Assembly: GCF_024713975.1 (NCBI RefSeq)
Contig: NC_091116.1
Span: 8,090,986-8,154,985, forward strand
Source of the DNA: Paralichthys olivaceus
Taxonomy: Eukaryota > Chordata > Actinopteri > Pleuronectiformes > Paralichthyidae
Length of the DNA: 64,000 nt
Direction: 5' to 3'
Shown: positions 29,843-42,050 of the stretch, one piece after another
Numbering within the stretch: position 1 is the first letter of the stretch
Layout of the letters: every line of letters begins with the position of its first letter
Translations under genes and position numbers: made by a program
The notes under the pieces: model-generated
What the model was told of the DNA's origin: nothing
Databases searched by the model: none
What the model saw: only the letters and a program-made list of their open reading frames with translations

Positions 29843-30911
29843 TTGTGTTCAAAATAATAGCAGTGTGTTAATAAATAAAAAAAATTAATAATAAATAAAA
29901 GATAGTGTCTGCATTGTTGTTTACAAAGTCAAACATTTATTGTAAGAAGTGAAAAATGCTAGAAGATGTGTCTTGTCTGTGAATCACTGAACTTGTATTT
30001 AGTTGTACAAGCAGTGTGTTTGAGAACTGCTTCACATGTGTGTTGCATGGACTTGACCAAGTTGCGTCACCTGTGTACAGGTATTGTAGTCCAGGATGAT
30101 CGGAGTGGCCACTCCATTATGTTAGTGTTGTTGGATGTTGAAGATGCTGCGTGCTTCTATGTCTTTGTGGTTTTGGTTGTTATTTTAAAGGATTTGAGAT
30201 GATTGTAGTTGAGCGGTTTGTACTTTTCTGGTTGTCTTGATACTTTTGAATCAAAGTATGCTGTTGTGAACAATGAGCCATGTTCCAGTGATTTTCAGAC
30301 AAATGCACTAGAACTAGCATGTAGAACATTTGCTGCCTTGGTCCTTAAATGAGGGCCACCTGTTTGACTTGAGTAATAGAACTCCACACTGCTGTTATTT
30401 TGAACACAATGACTGTTGTTGAAAGTGGTGAAATTGTGTTAGGGTTCTGTCTTGTCATGCCTCTGTCACAATAGAAAGGTGATTGTTCAGCCAGGAAAAG
30501 TCCCAGGTGAGTATGTTTCTATTCTTTTCTCTTCTCAAAAATCTATTGGGTAAACTTGCTGCACTTGCTAACTAGGTGTGTGTCCCTCCATGTGAGCCAT
30601 AACTCCATTTCCTTCATGTGTTTCAGGTGTTATTGTGTCTACCAGGTTGTACTTCATGTGGACCTAAGAAACCTCTAAGCTGTTCCACCAGTGTTACTGA
30701 GGATCAACAGTGGTAAGTGGTTGTACAGTTCAGTGTTTGTTCATTAAATCAAAAGAGACTTTATATGAATGTGTGTTTGTAATCCATGTCATGTGTTACA
30801 GGTTTGTTGAAGCACCTGGATTGTGTCACTGCTGGATTTGAGAGTAGATTTGAACAGTTATGGTTTGAATGTAGTTGATCTATTGCTGCTTGTTCCATGT
30901 GAGATGTAGAG
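29843..30911 (+). repeat. Monomer 1.5: shortened, mosaic
   Basis: The left end is of the long-monomer type (GTTCAAAATAAT, TAATAAATAAA) but the Tc1 body and exon set (E1, E4, E5) are of the short type, indicating recombination between monomer types. Confidence 0.75.
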
Positions 30912-30985
30912 TTGTGTTAAAAATAATAGCAGTGTGTTAATAAAAAATAAATAAATAAATAAAAGATAGTGTCTGCATTGTTCTT
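30912..30985 (+). repeat. Monomer 1.6: truncated at the L2 LINE
   Basis: Only the left Tc1 end and AT-rich tract remain before sequence switches abruptly to L2 after GTCTGCATTGTTCTT. Confidence 0.8.
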
Positions 30986-33103
30986 AATTACGTCAATTCT
31001 GGACGGAAATTCTATTACAGTCGATTTTTATCCGACAAAACTGTTCACAAATTTAAAGAACTGCTCCCCTCCTCACTTCCCTCTCAGCCATGTCTCAGTA
31101 CAATACAAGAAGATTATCAAAACCTTACTCCCACACTAGTTGATAACTTTGTAAATAGTACTGCAGCCTCACTAAAAACAGCACTTGAAGCTGTCGCCCC
31201 ATTAAAAAAGAAGAAACTAAGTCAGAGGAGATTAGCTCCGTGGTATAATTCCCAAACGCGCGTTCTAAAACAGACATCGCGGAAGCTAGAAAGGAAGTGG
31301 CGTTCCACCAATCGCCAAGACTTCCACCTAGCCTGGAAGAATAGCCTTATAAATGACAAAAAAGCACTTAGAAATGCCCAAACCTCTTATTATTCATTAC
31401 TAATAGAAGAAAATAGGAACAACCCCAGGTTCCTCTTCAGCACTGTAGCCAGGCTGACAGAAAGTCACACCTCTACTGACCCATCTATTCCTCTAGATGT
31501 GAGAAGCAATGACTTCATGAGCTTCTTCACTAATGAAATTACAACCATCAGGGATAAAATCCACCACCTCCTCCCAGTGAATAACACTGATACATTGTCT
31601 GGTCCTGAAACCATAGCACCAGATTTATGTCTAAACAAATTGTATATTTCCATGAAGCATGATGAATCTAATCGCCTATTTCAACTTCAGGAATGTCTCA
31701 AAGATACCAAGGCCTGGATGACCCAAAATGTTCTACTTTTAAACTCAGACAAAACTGAGGTTGTTGTAATTGGCCCTAAACATCTCAGAGAAACACTGTC
31801 TGACCAGATAGTCACTTTGGATGGTGTCAGTCTGGCTTCCAGCTCCACTGTGTGGAACCTTGGAGTGTTGTTCGACCAAGACATGTCATTTGACCCCCAT
31901 ATTAAACTAGTGTCTAGGACGGCTTTCTTCCATCTGCGCAATATTACCAAAATTAGAAACATCCTGTCTAAGCAGGATGCTGAAAAACCAGTCCACGCGT
32001 TTGTAACCTCTAGATTAGATTACTGCAACTCTCTATTAGCAGGATGCTCCATGAAGACTGTTAAAAGTCTCCAGTTGGTCCAAAATGCTGCAGCACGAGT
32101 GCTGACAGGAACTAGAAGGAGAGATCATATCACTCCTGTCTTAGCTTCCTTACATTGGCTCCCGGTAAAATTTAGAATAGAATTCAAGATCCTGCTCCTC
32201 ACTTTTAAAGCCCTCAACAATTACGCCCCTTCATATATCAAAGAGCTGATAACACCTTATTCGTTCCCAAAACACAGGCTCTCTAGTGGTTCCAAGAGTC
32301 TGTAAGAGTAGAGCAGGAGGTAGAACATTTAGCTATCAGGCTCCTCTCCTGTGGAACCAGCTCCCACTCTGGGTTGGGGAGGCAGACAGTGTCCCAGCAT
32401 TTAAAGTAAAACTAAAAAACTTCCTCTTTGACAAAGCCTATAGTTAGGGCTGGATCAGGTGAGTGTTGAACCATCCCTTAGTTGTGCTGCTATAGGTCTA
32501 GACTGCTGGGGGAACTCCCATCATGCATTGAGCACTTCATCACTTCCCTCTGTCTCTCTGCCCCCCCACACCTGTTTATTTATTTATTTATTAGTTTGAT
32601 CATGTCAAAGTGTCACTTTGTCCTCCCATAGTCCCTCTGGCTCTTCTCTCTATCTCGTTTCAGATAACTCCAGCACCGGGACTGCAGGACAACAACGACT
32701 ACCATCACCATTGTCATCATTATTTATTTAGTTATTGTTATAGTCAGCCTTGATACTGATGGTGCCAAATTGTTCCCGGTCTCTCTCTCTCCACCTCATC
32801 TCTCTCTTCTCTCCCCCGCTTTCCACCCATCTCTCCTTTCCTCCCCCCTTACTTTTCTTTCCTCACCCCAACCGGTTGAGGCAGATGACCGCCCACATTG
32901 AGCCTGGTTCTGCCAGAGGTTTCTCCCTGTTAATGAGGGAGTTTTTCCTCTCCACAGTCGCCTGTGCTTGCTCATTGTGGAAACTGTTGGGTTTCTCTAT
33001 GTTAATATTGTTTTAAGGTCTTGACCTTTAAATGTAAAGTGCCTTGAGATAATGTAAATTATGAATTGGCGCTATATAAATAAAATTGAATTGAATTGAA
33101 TTG
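30986..33103 (+). mobile_element. L2-type LINE, 5'-truncated and internally deleted, copy 1
   Basis: The 3' end has the conserved AAAGTGCCTTGAGATAATGT ... GGCGCTATATAAATAAAATT tail and an AATTG repeat, as in fish L2. The 5' edge abuts array monomer 1.6. A frame is open from the 5' edge to 32,305 (about 440 codons) covering the linker after the endonuclease, the end of the reverse transcriptase and the C-terminal region (SRLDYCNSLLAG, HWLPVKFRIEFK). The catalytic palm including the YADD-type motif is missing: the frame passes from PDLCLN straight to KLYISMK. It therefore could not reverse transcribe. Confidence 0.88.
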
Positions 33104-34285
33104 TCATTTTGCGACACGGATGAGAGCGAAGACGAGCTGGAAATAGCCGCATGGTGACCTTGAAGTCTGCGAGGAGGAAGAGGAGAAGATGGGAGTGAGA
33201 GGTTTAACACTCAAACACACACGTGTATTTATTATCCACAGAGGCAGATTCTGACACATGAATCGAATCAAACCAAAAAAACAGCACAAAGCAGTCAATA
33301 AAGTTCTCTGATGCTAAAACAAATGTATCTGTCGTCATAATTCCTAATCGATTCAATTGTTGCTAAATGTTTGTTTTAATCTGAAACGGCAAAGTACCTT
33401 TTCCTAAAGTTGACAGATAAATGAAATGGGGTGAAAAACATCAAGACAGGAATAAGTGGAACGCACCGTCAAATACACACGCTGCATTCAATATGGAGTA
33501 GCTTGTGTGTTTTGTACTTAAGTTTTGAGGTACTTTGCTTTAGTTACCTCTGCCAAGGTAGTTATGTTGTCACCCCTCTGTCTGTTTGTTCGTAAACAGG
33601 ATTAAGACCCATAAAAAAGAATGTGACTATAGAAATAAACTGTGTTAACTGAGGGATTATGTTAAAATTACCAGATGGATTTCTGTGGAGGTGGAGGGAT
33701 ATGGGTCAGTGAGGATCCAATTACATTGTGGTCCTGTTTCAGATCAGGGGCAAATCAAATTATTCAATATTGTGAAATATTTTAACATTATATGTGATTT
33801 CTCAGAGAATAATAATTGTATCTTGATAAAAAAAAAAAAACATATTTTCTATTAATGAATGTTTAGTCCACATTGAAATACATTTTGTGCAGTACTGTAT
33901 TCTTTACAGTGCATTGTCACAGTTGAAATTCATGCCTTGTTTTCAGGTGGATGAGAAAATTGCAGATGAGCAAAGTGAAGTGTAGTGCAGGGTTTAAGAG
34001 CTGCACTGTTGGGCAGGAGACAGAAAAAAGGTTGAAAGAAAAATGTAGGGAGCTCCTCGGGTGTTATTTTTTCTCAATCTCTCCCTGATTTTGCCGTAAG
34101 AGAAGGTATCATTCCACTTTTCAGATTGAAACTGTTCTCCTCGAACCTCCATAGACACGGGGAAAATGCAAATGCCACACAGAATGGTCCGAAGGTAAAC
34201 AGTGGGTGCGTAGAGCAAAAGAAGTGGAGCATATTGGCTGAAATACATCTGCTGTCTGCCATTTAATTTATCTCCATTCATATGC
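33104..34285. other. Spacer between the L2 LINE and the next segmental copy
   Basis: No gene recognised. It begins with a GA-rich stretch (GACACGGATGAGAGCGAAGA) that has a short acidic frame with no support. It contains the interspersed repeat listed at 33,546-33,756. The second copy is 55,748-56,928. Confidence 0.55.
33546..33756 (+). repeat. Interspersed fish repeat of the CCTCTGCCAAGG type, copy 1
   Basis: Runs from ACCTCTGCCAAGGTAGTTAT through GGTGGAGGGATATGGGTCAG to ATCAGGGGCAAATC. I recognise this order of words from a repeat common in teleost genomes. No coding capacity. Confidence 0.55.
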
Positions 34286-35705
34286 ATATAACCAAAACAC
34301 GCACAGTAAATATCGCTCTTCTTGGTGTTTCATGTTTTTTAAACGTTTACCTCGGACTGTAGACAGGAAGTGAAAGGAAGACACAGAACAACCCTCGAGT
34401 AATTATCAGGCACTGACAAATGAATCGATACCCACGATGAACTTTTGAGCTCGTGGTATCTCAATAACTAATGAGTGTCATCATCATCATCATTAACTCC
34501 ATCTTTTCAGCATCAGTAATCATTACAATGACAACACGGAGTGCACCAGTGCTCTCATTTGTGAAATAACCTTCTGTTTAATTGTTAGTAAATAATCCCT
34601 GTGTGCAGGAGTGTGATGTATGTGGCTCCCAAATTCAAATGCAAGCTTTTCAGAGTTATTCGTGGAACTGAAGCTAATTTCATCCTATTCTGACGTCAAG
34701 TCTGTTTTCTGAGCAGGAATTCGCAACTGGGTTGAATAGTTCCTGCAGAGTTCACACTGGGAACACCTGGTGTCCACAAAATAACCACGATAGAAGGATG
34801 CAAATAAATGGCTCAGTGTGAATCATATTGCTAAAACCAAAGATATCGGCAGACCAGATTGATCCAGTAATATTTGGGACCGTGGCACTTTTTGGTGTAT
34901 GCGTCACCACTGATATGTCTGTTAATGGAAGGTAAAGAAAAACGTGTGACTCAGTCACGCTGCCCGCATTTCCTCCGCTCTTCGATTTCCTGCTTGCCAA
35001 GGCCCAGCACATTGGTGTCCACATTGAGGAGGAGAGAAGAGACATCATCTGCCATCCTTGCTGACACCTAATTAGGAAAACGGTGAATTTGAGGCCACGC
35101 CACATGGCACGGACGGCACAAGGCTGCCTGCTGCTGGCTCAGTTCACCAAGCAAGTCTATAAACCAACATGGGCAGTTAAAGGATATTGCTTCGGCTAAG
35201 TAATGTGAGATTGTGTGTGTGTGCGGAAGAAACCAAAAAAAAAGGTAAACATGCTTTAAAGCTACAATGTATACACATACAGCAGTACTTAGGCACAGGG
35301 GCTGAAAATATATAATTCAGTCCAATGCAGCCCTCTTCCCATCATAGTTCTCTGATAATATATATATAATATCATCAAGATGAATTGTATATTAAGGCAA
35401 AAGAATGCAAAAAACCCAATCATTGTATAGTAAGGTATACAAATTATATTAAAAAGCCCAAGTGCAGTAAGTGTGCATACTTTTCAGAGTAGTAACAACC
35501 CTGAAGATCAATTATAATAACTTTATATCATCCTGTCAATGGATGTGCTCATGAGGGATGAATAACATTTAAAAATAAATTAAATAAACAGATTGTGATA
35601 TTTTATTATCATATCATATGATGTGCTATACATTTTTTTTAAATCAGTCGTGCCCACGAATGTTTGGAAATTGTTTACAATATTTATTGTTTGAGTTAGA
35701 TAAAG

Positions 35706-35860
35706 AAACTCCACCCCCGCGAGTCTACGTAACTTGGTCTATTCGAAGTTCCCCTTCTCCATATATCCCATTGGAGTGCTCCACTTCCTGTTTGCCAGTC
35801 GGTACTTCCGCTTGGATGCGGAACTGCTTGGATCGGGAGCCCGTAGATCTTCACGAGGTG
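35706..35860 (+). promoter_or_regulatory. Promoter-like module with a first-exon-like donor, copy 2
   Basis: Duplicate of the 17,585-17,740 module with the inverted CCAAT, CACTTCCTG and the donor after TTCACGAG preserved. Confidence 0.35.
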
Positions 35861-36426
35861 AATACTGTTTTAAATATCAACACAGTTATACACAGTTATT
35901 ATATCTTCTGTGTGTTTGACGTGTCGCTGCACATTTTTCATTGTTCACTTGCGTTTTCGAGCAAAACTCGTCTCATTAGTTCCTCGTGTCGATGCTAAGC
36001 TAAGCTAGCATCCCAAGCTAACCACACCTGAGCGCGTGTGGAATTCTCTTGTAAAACACTCGATCGCTTCTTTTGTCCTAAACTAACTAAAGTACGTCCA
36101 CTTGAATAATGATCAGCTTTTCATTTTCATCAATATCAAAGTAACACAAGTTCAATACGTGTTGATTTCATAGATTTGTATTGTGTATTATATGAAATAA
36201 AAATGCAAATTGAAAAACTAAATAAAAATAAAAACTAATGACAATTTCAAAACTATAATAACCTTGGTACGTGTATGCGTATATATAACCTTTATGATGA
36301 ATATTAAATTGCAATAAGTATTGATAGTGTTTTGCAGCCATGTAAAACATCCAATTATATATAATTTACCATCATAAATCAATATACATGGAAAATAATG
36401 ATCATGACGATAAACAGGGAGGGAGG

Positions 36427-36565
36427 GAGTTTTTCCTCTCCACAGTCGCCAAAGTGCTGCTCATTGTGGGAACTGTTGGGTTTCTCTATGTTAAATGAGA
36501 TTTTAAAGTGCCTTGAGATAATGTATATTATGATTTGGTGCTATACAAATTAAATTGAATTGAAA
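36427..36565 (+). mobile_element. L2-type LINE 3' tail fragment, copy 2
   Basis: Same insertion as at 18,317, carried along by the segmental duplication. Confidence 0.8.
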
Positions 36566-37126
36566 CAGGTTTATTGTTTCATCTCTATTTAACAGATTAG
36601 ATCATTTTAATTGTTTTAATACTATTGCTCTGTTGAATGAGTAAAGAATTGCACTAGACACGTGGCATCTATTGCATGTGCTCTACCTCATCATTGTTTT
36701 CACAATGCATAATCATTACATTGATATATATTGGACATCATTATTGATATTCTTTTATCGCTCAGCCCTGATTTGACCTTTATTAAAATGTTAATGTCAC
36801 CGTTTGAGCTCCCTGCTCCATTTAAATGTATTTTATATGAACTAAAGTGTGTTCCTAAGGAAAGCTCGTATCATTTGTTTGCTATGTTTGCTACTGTCAT
36901 TAGCTAGGGATGGAGGTAGAGGGAGCCAGTACGCTGGAGATGCCAGGAGCCCACAGACCCATCATTTGGTGACTATTGCTTAAAATATCAACACATTTAT
37001 TGGATCTTCTGTGTGTTTGACGTGTTGCTGCAGCTTTTCCATTGTTAACATGTTTGTTAATAGTGGAATCTGCTGCGACTCTTGATACATTTAAATTTCA
37101 GACGTCATATTATACTATGACTTTTT

Positions 37127-37232
37127 CTAGGATGTCATGTCGTCTAAAATAATAAGAAAAAAAAGTCATAGGTTAGTATGTCGTCTAAAATATGACAAAA
37201 AAAGTCATAGGTTAGTATGTCGTCTAACATAT
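37127..37232 (+). repeat. Short minisatellite, copy 2
   Basis: Copy of the 19,010 minisatellite. An AT repeat of about 20 units follows at 37,345-37,387. Confidence 0.75.
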
Positions 37233-37343
37233 TCTTTCATGTTTGGAAGGAGAAGCTGCAACACACAGCTTCACCACCAGATGTCAGCAGAGTCCACACA
37301 TTTTATCAATAGTGTTGTATCACCCAGCCCTACCAAACCCCAA

Positions 37344-37391
<48 letters not shown>

Positions 37392-38023
37392 ATGTATGTA
37401 TGTAGCGTGACATCACGAAAAGGCCCTTCCAAATGTTTAATTAACATTTATAGGAACTTCTATTCATATATATTATGTTATATTTTTACCTACCATGTTG
37501 TTCAGTTTTTTTTTGACCTTATAAGTAGAAGGACATTTGATTTGATATAAAACTGAAAACAAAATCAGTAATCACCAAACATCCACAGTGAGTTGTACAT
37601 TTCCCAAACACTAAGCTGTTGGATTTGATGGAGAACACAACCCTGAGTAACTGTGACTCTTATTTCCTGCAGATCTCCAGCTGTCTGCGTCACGCTGAAG
37701 GCCTCTCACAGCAGCACAAAGCGACGAGATAAACGATGATAGATCCCCAAAAGATGTGGCAAACTCTTGCTCCAAATGCACAAGATGGAAGCTTTTGTGT
37801 CCTGGGTATGTTGGTGTAAATTCTGGACAGAGGGAGGAATTCTCCAAGTCCAGGATTCCTGGATTGGGCCCTTTGATAGTTTTACTGTGCGTGTGTGGGC
37901 GATCAAGGTAACATCTCACAATAGGCCCCTTTAAAAGCGCAACTCACGATATGATGATGCTACTATTTTTTGATCCAATTTGTGGCAACCACCTATTTAC
38001 TTGTTTGTTATCTTCTCACTTAA

Positions 38024-38374
38024 AGGTTCACTGTGTAAAATTTAGGTGAAAGGGATCTATTGGCAGAAATTGAATGTCAGATAATCCTCATGATGTTTTC
38101 ACTAGTTCACTTCATCTAAATTATATGAATATAGTTTTATTTACTGTTGAAAAGGCCATTAATATTTAAATACACCATATTTACATCGAGGGGGTGCTCT
38201 CTATGGAGGCTGCTTGTTTTTTACAGTAGTCCAGACCGGACAAACTAAATCCCTTTTGAGGTAACTGAAGCTGCCACAGGTTATTTTCATGTTTTAGGAG
38301 AGGGTGAGGTGAGAGGTGTTCAGCTGCAACATGCAACTTTAACAGTAGATATCACTAAATTCTACACTCTGTAC
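38024..38374 (+). mobile_element. MITE with inverted ends, copy 2
   Basis: Same element as at 19,893, duplicated with the segment. Confidence 0.7.
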
Positions 38375-39402
38375 CTTATATATTTTAAAAAGGGGTAACT
38401 GTGACATCTCTATTATGAATAAAAGTAAAGTGAAAGTTCTTCACCTCATGACTGCTACTAAATATAAGTAAGTAATCAGTGTGGTATTCTTAAAACACGT
38501 GTAATGTTTCATGCCATTGTACTAGTTAATGTCTTGAGTGTTAATTTGAAGACAACCTGGCAAACAGGAAGTGATTCACTTTCTGTGAAGTCACAAAACA
38601 AACAACAGGAAGCTGAAGGTGTGAACAGTTGTTGATATGTGAGAATGAGTAGAGATGTGAATGAAATCAGAAATAATGTTAGTGTTGAAGGTCACCAAGT
38701 AAATTGACTCAACTGCTGCAGTACTTGTCATCGAAATTGATGTTGTGTTGGTGAATGGCAGCAACTTTGTAGGTGGTGTAATCGTCACTCTTTTGGTTTG
38801 GTGGGTGTTGCACTCCACGTTTGTGTTGGTCACCTGTGTGAGTGTTGCGTGAAGGTAGCTTGAGTAACACCTGTTGTTTGATTTGTCCACCTCGTGGTGG
38901 CAGCCATTTTGTGTGAAGTGACATTCCCTTGTGGTACAACTTGTGTGTCTGCCGCTCACTTTGAATCCAGCAGCAGTAATTAGTTGGCAAATGCATTGTA
39001 ATGAATACACTGATTGTAGTTGTTAGTTAGTGAAATGTGATGTAAGTGTTGAATCATTGTTTTAAGGGTGGGGGTGTTTCCTGTAGTGTCCCTGTTTGTC
39101 TCTCGTCTCTCCTCTAGCTCCACTGTGATTAACTGATCAGTCATCAATGAGGTGCATCTGGACAGTGGACTGAGGTTCTTGGAAACTCCTGTGTTAGCAT
39201 CAGAAGGTAGGTTTCCAGTGTGGAGACTGCTGGGCCTCATACATTGTATTGTTCTCATCATGATTTGTATCAATGGTGTGATTTTACATGTTGTTTGCCT
39301 CATAGGGCCACATAATGAGTCCAGTTATCACAAGCACATAATAATTGTTAAATGTTGTGTATGGGGGATATGGCAGCTGTCAATAAATCTAAAAATGAGG
39401 CT

Positions 39403-40974
39403 GTTTTTTTTAAAAAAAAAAGAAAAAAAAGCAGTGTCTGCATTGTTCTTTACAAAGTCAAACATTTATTGTATGAAGGGAAAAATGCTTGAAGATGTGT
39501 CTTGTCTGTGAATCACTGAACTTGTATTTAGTTGTACAAGCAGTGTGTTTGAGAACTGCTTCACATGTGTGTTGCATGGAGTCGACCAAGTTGTGTCACC
39601 TGTGTACAGGTATTGTAGTCCAGGATGATCGGAGTGGCCACTCCATTATGTTAGTGTTGTTGTTGGATGTTGAAGATGCTGCGTGCTTACTTGTGTGTTT
39701 GGGGTGGTTGTCTAGTTGAAAGACACATTTGAAGGGTGTCTCCTCTTTGGCATAAGTCAACATGATGTCTTGAAGTATTGTGCTTGTGCTACCATGCTTC
39801 AACAATGGGACTTTGCTTAGGTGTCATTTAGGTTATTGTCTGATTCATCTGAATGGTAGTGTTCTGTTGTCTCCCACGTCTTTGTGGTTTTGGTTGCTAT
39901 TTTAAAGGATTTGAGATGATTGTAGTTGAGCGGTTTGTACTTTTCTAGTTGTCTTGATACTTTTGAATCAAAGTATGCTGTTGTGAACAATGACCCATGT
40001 TCCAGTGATTTTCAGACAAATGCACTAGAACTAGCATGTAGAACATTTGCTGCCTTGGTCCTTAAATGAGGGCCACCTGTTTGACTTGAGTAATAGAACT
40101 CCACACTGCTGTTATTTTGAACACAATGACTGTTGTTGAAAGTGGTGAAATTGTGTTAGGGTTGTGTCTTGTCATGCCTCTGTCACAATAGAAAGGTGAT
40201 TGTTCAGCCACGAAAAGTCCCAGGTGAGTATGTTTCTATTCTTTTCTCTTCTCAAAAATCTATTGGGTGAACCTGCATGGTTTTCTAAATAGTAATTGAG
40301 TTTTGTGTAAGTCTAGTTTTTGTATGAATGCCACACAGTGATGCTAAATGAGACCCTTGATTGTTTTGTCTGTCATACAGGGCCGATGAGGACAGCGGCT
40401 CACTCGTTAGGTGGAGCGATGTTGTTTGAGGTAAGTAATGTATTAAGAGCAAATAGTCTGAATAATCTGTACACACTGACGTTGTTAAAAATAAAGACGA
40501 CCACTTCTGTCCACTTCCAGACATTGTACTGAAAGTCCTTGGTGGTGGGAGGGAACCACATGGAAAATGGTGAGTTTGATCTAAAATAGATTATCAGCTT
40601 TTAAAGATTGTTGTTTAGCAGCAAGTAGGTATGTGTTCCTCCAGGTGAGCCATAAGTCCTGGTTACTGTATGTCCTTCATGTGTTTCAGGTGTTATTGTG
40701 TCTACCAGGTTGTACTTCATGTGGACCTAAGAAACCTCTAAGCTGTTCCACCAGTGTTACTGAGGATCAACAGTGGTAAGTGGTTGTACAGTTCAGTGTT
40801 TGTTCATTAAATCAAAAGAGACTTTATATGAATGTGTGTTTGTAAACCATGTTATGTGTTACAGGTTTGTTGAAGCACCTGGATTGTGTCACTGCTGGAT
40901 TTGAGAGTAGATTTGAACAGTTATTGTTTGAATGTAGTTGATCTATTGCTGCTTGTTCCATGTGAGATGTAGAG
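39403..40974 (+). repeat. Monomer 2.0: first array unit of copy 2, E1-E5
   Basis: No left Tc1 end. Begins at a T/A-run like monomer 1.0 but carries all five blocks. Confidence 0.75.
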
Positions 40975-42050
40975 TTGTGTTCAGAATAATAGCAGTGTGT
41001 TCATAAAAAAATTAAATGAAAAAAAAAAAAAAAAAAGATAGTGTCTGCATTGTTCTTTACAAAGTCAAACATTTATTGTAAGAAGTGAAAAATGCTAGAA
41101 GATGTGTCTTGTCTGTGAATCACTGAACTTGTATTTAGTTGTACAAGCAGTGTGTTTGAGAACTGCTTCACATGTGTGTTGCATGGACTTGACCAAGTTG
41201 TGTCACCTGTGTACAGGTATTATAGTCCAGGATGATCGGAGTGGCCACTCCATTATGTTAGTGTTGTTGGATGTTGAAGATGCTGCGTGCTTCTATGTCT
41301 TTGTGGTTTTGGTTGTTATTTTAAAGGATTTGAGATGATTGTAGTTGAGCGGTTTGTACTTTTCTGGTTGTCTTGATACTTTTGAATCAAAGTATGCGGT
41401 TGTTGTGAACAATGACCCATGTTCCAGTGATTTTCAGACAAATGCACTAGAACTAGCATGTAGAACATTTGCTGCCTTGGTCCTTAAATGAGGGCCACCT
41501 GTTTGACTTGAGTAATAGAACTCCACACTGCTGTTATTTTGAACACAATGACTGTTGTTGAAAGTGGTGAAATTGTGTTAGGGTTCTGTCTTGTCATGCC
41601 TCTGTCACAATAGAAAGGTGATTGTTCAGCCAGGAAAAGTCCCAGGTGAGTATGTTTCTATTCTTTTCTCTTCTCAAAAATCTATTGGGTAAACTTGCTG
41701 CACTTGCTAACTAGGTGTGTGTCCCTCCATGTGAGCCATAACTCCATTTCCTTCATGTGTTTCAGATGTTATTGTGTCTACCAGGTTGTACTTCATGTGG
41801 ACCTAAGAAACCTCTAAGCTGTTCCACCAGTGTTACTGAGGATCAACAGTGGTAAGTGGTTGTACAGTTCAGTGTTTGTTCATTAAATCAAAAGAGACTT
41901 TATATGAATGTGTGTTTGTAAACCATGTTATGTGTTACAGGTTTGTTGAAGCACCTGGATTGTGTCACTGCTGGATTTGTGAGTAGATTTGAACAGTTAT
42001 TGTTTGAATGTAGTTGATCTATTGCTGCTTGTTCCATGTGAGATGTAGAG
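40975..42050 (+). repeat. Monomer 2.1: shortened
   Basis: Short Tc1 relic, then E1, E4, E5. Confidence 0.8.

Larger units (their letters stand above)
21700..30985 (+). ncRNA. Candidate long non-coding RNA locus: multiplied exon cluster, copy 1
   Basis: From the promoter-like block onward the plus strand carries repeated exon-like blocks (E1-E5, 38-97 bases) with strong borders: E1/GTGAGT, ACAG/E2/GTAAGT, CCAG/E3/GTGAGT, TTTCAG/E4/GTAAGT and TTACAG/E5/GTGAGT. The borders are kept in most monomers. No frame stays open through all five blocks, and I see no known protein, so a non-coding transcript is the simplest reading. No microRNA hairpin or snoRNA boxes were convincing. Transcription is not demonstrated. 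Confidence 0.4.
15656..34285 (+). repeat. Segmental duplication, copy 1
   Basis: First of three head-to-tail copies. The left part (15,656-22,640) aligns with 34,286-39,400 and 56,929-62,075, followed by an exon/Tc1 monomer array, an L2 LINE and a 1.2 kb spacer. It is clearly more diverged from copies 2 and 3 than they are from each other. It contains about 450 bases near 15,725-16,185 and about 1.35 kb at 20,613-21,968 that the other copies lack. Confidence 0.85.

Noticed and set aside
31499-32305. 268-codon frame, identical in two places, as a host gene
   Set aside because: Its sequence (SRLDYCNSLLAG, HWLPVKFRIEFK) is the C-terminal part of an L2-type reverse transcriptase, and the duplicate is due to the segmental duplication.
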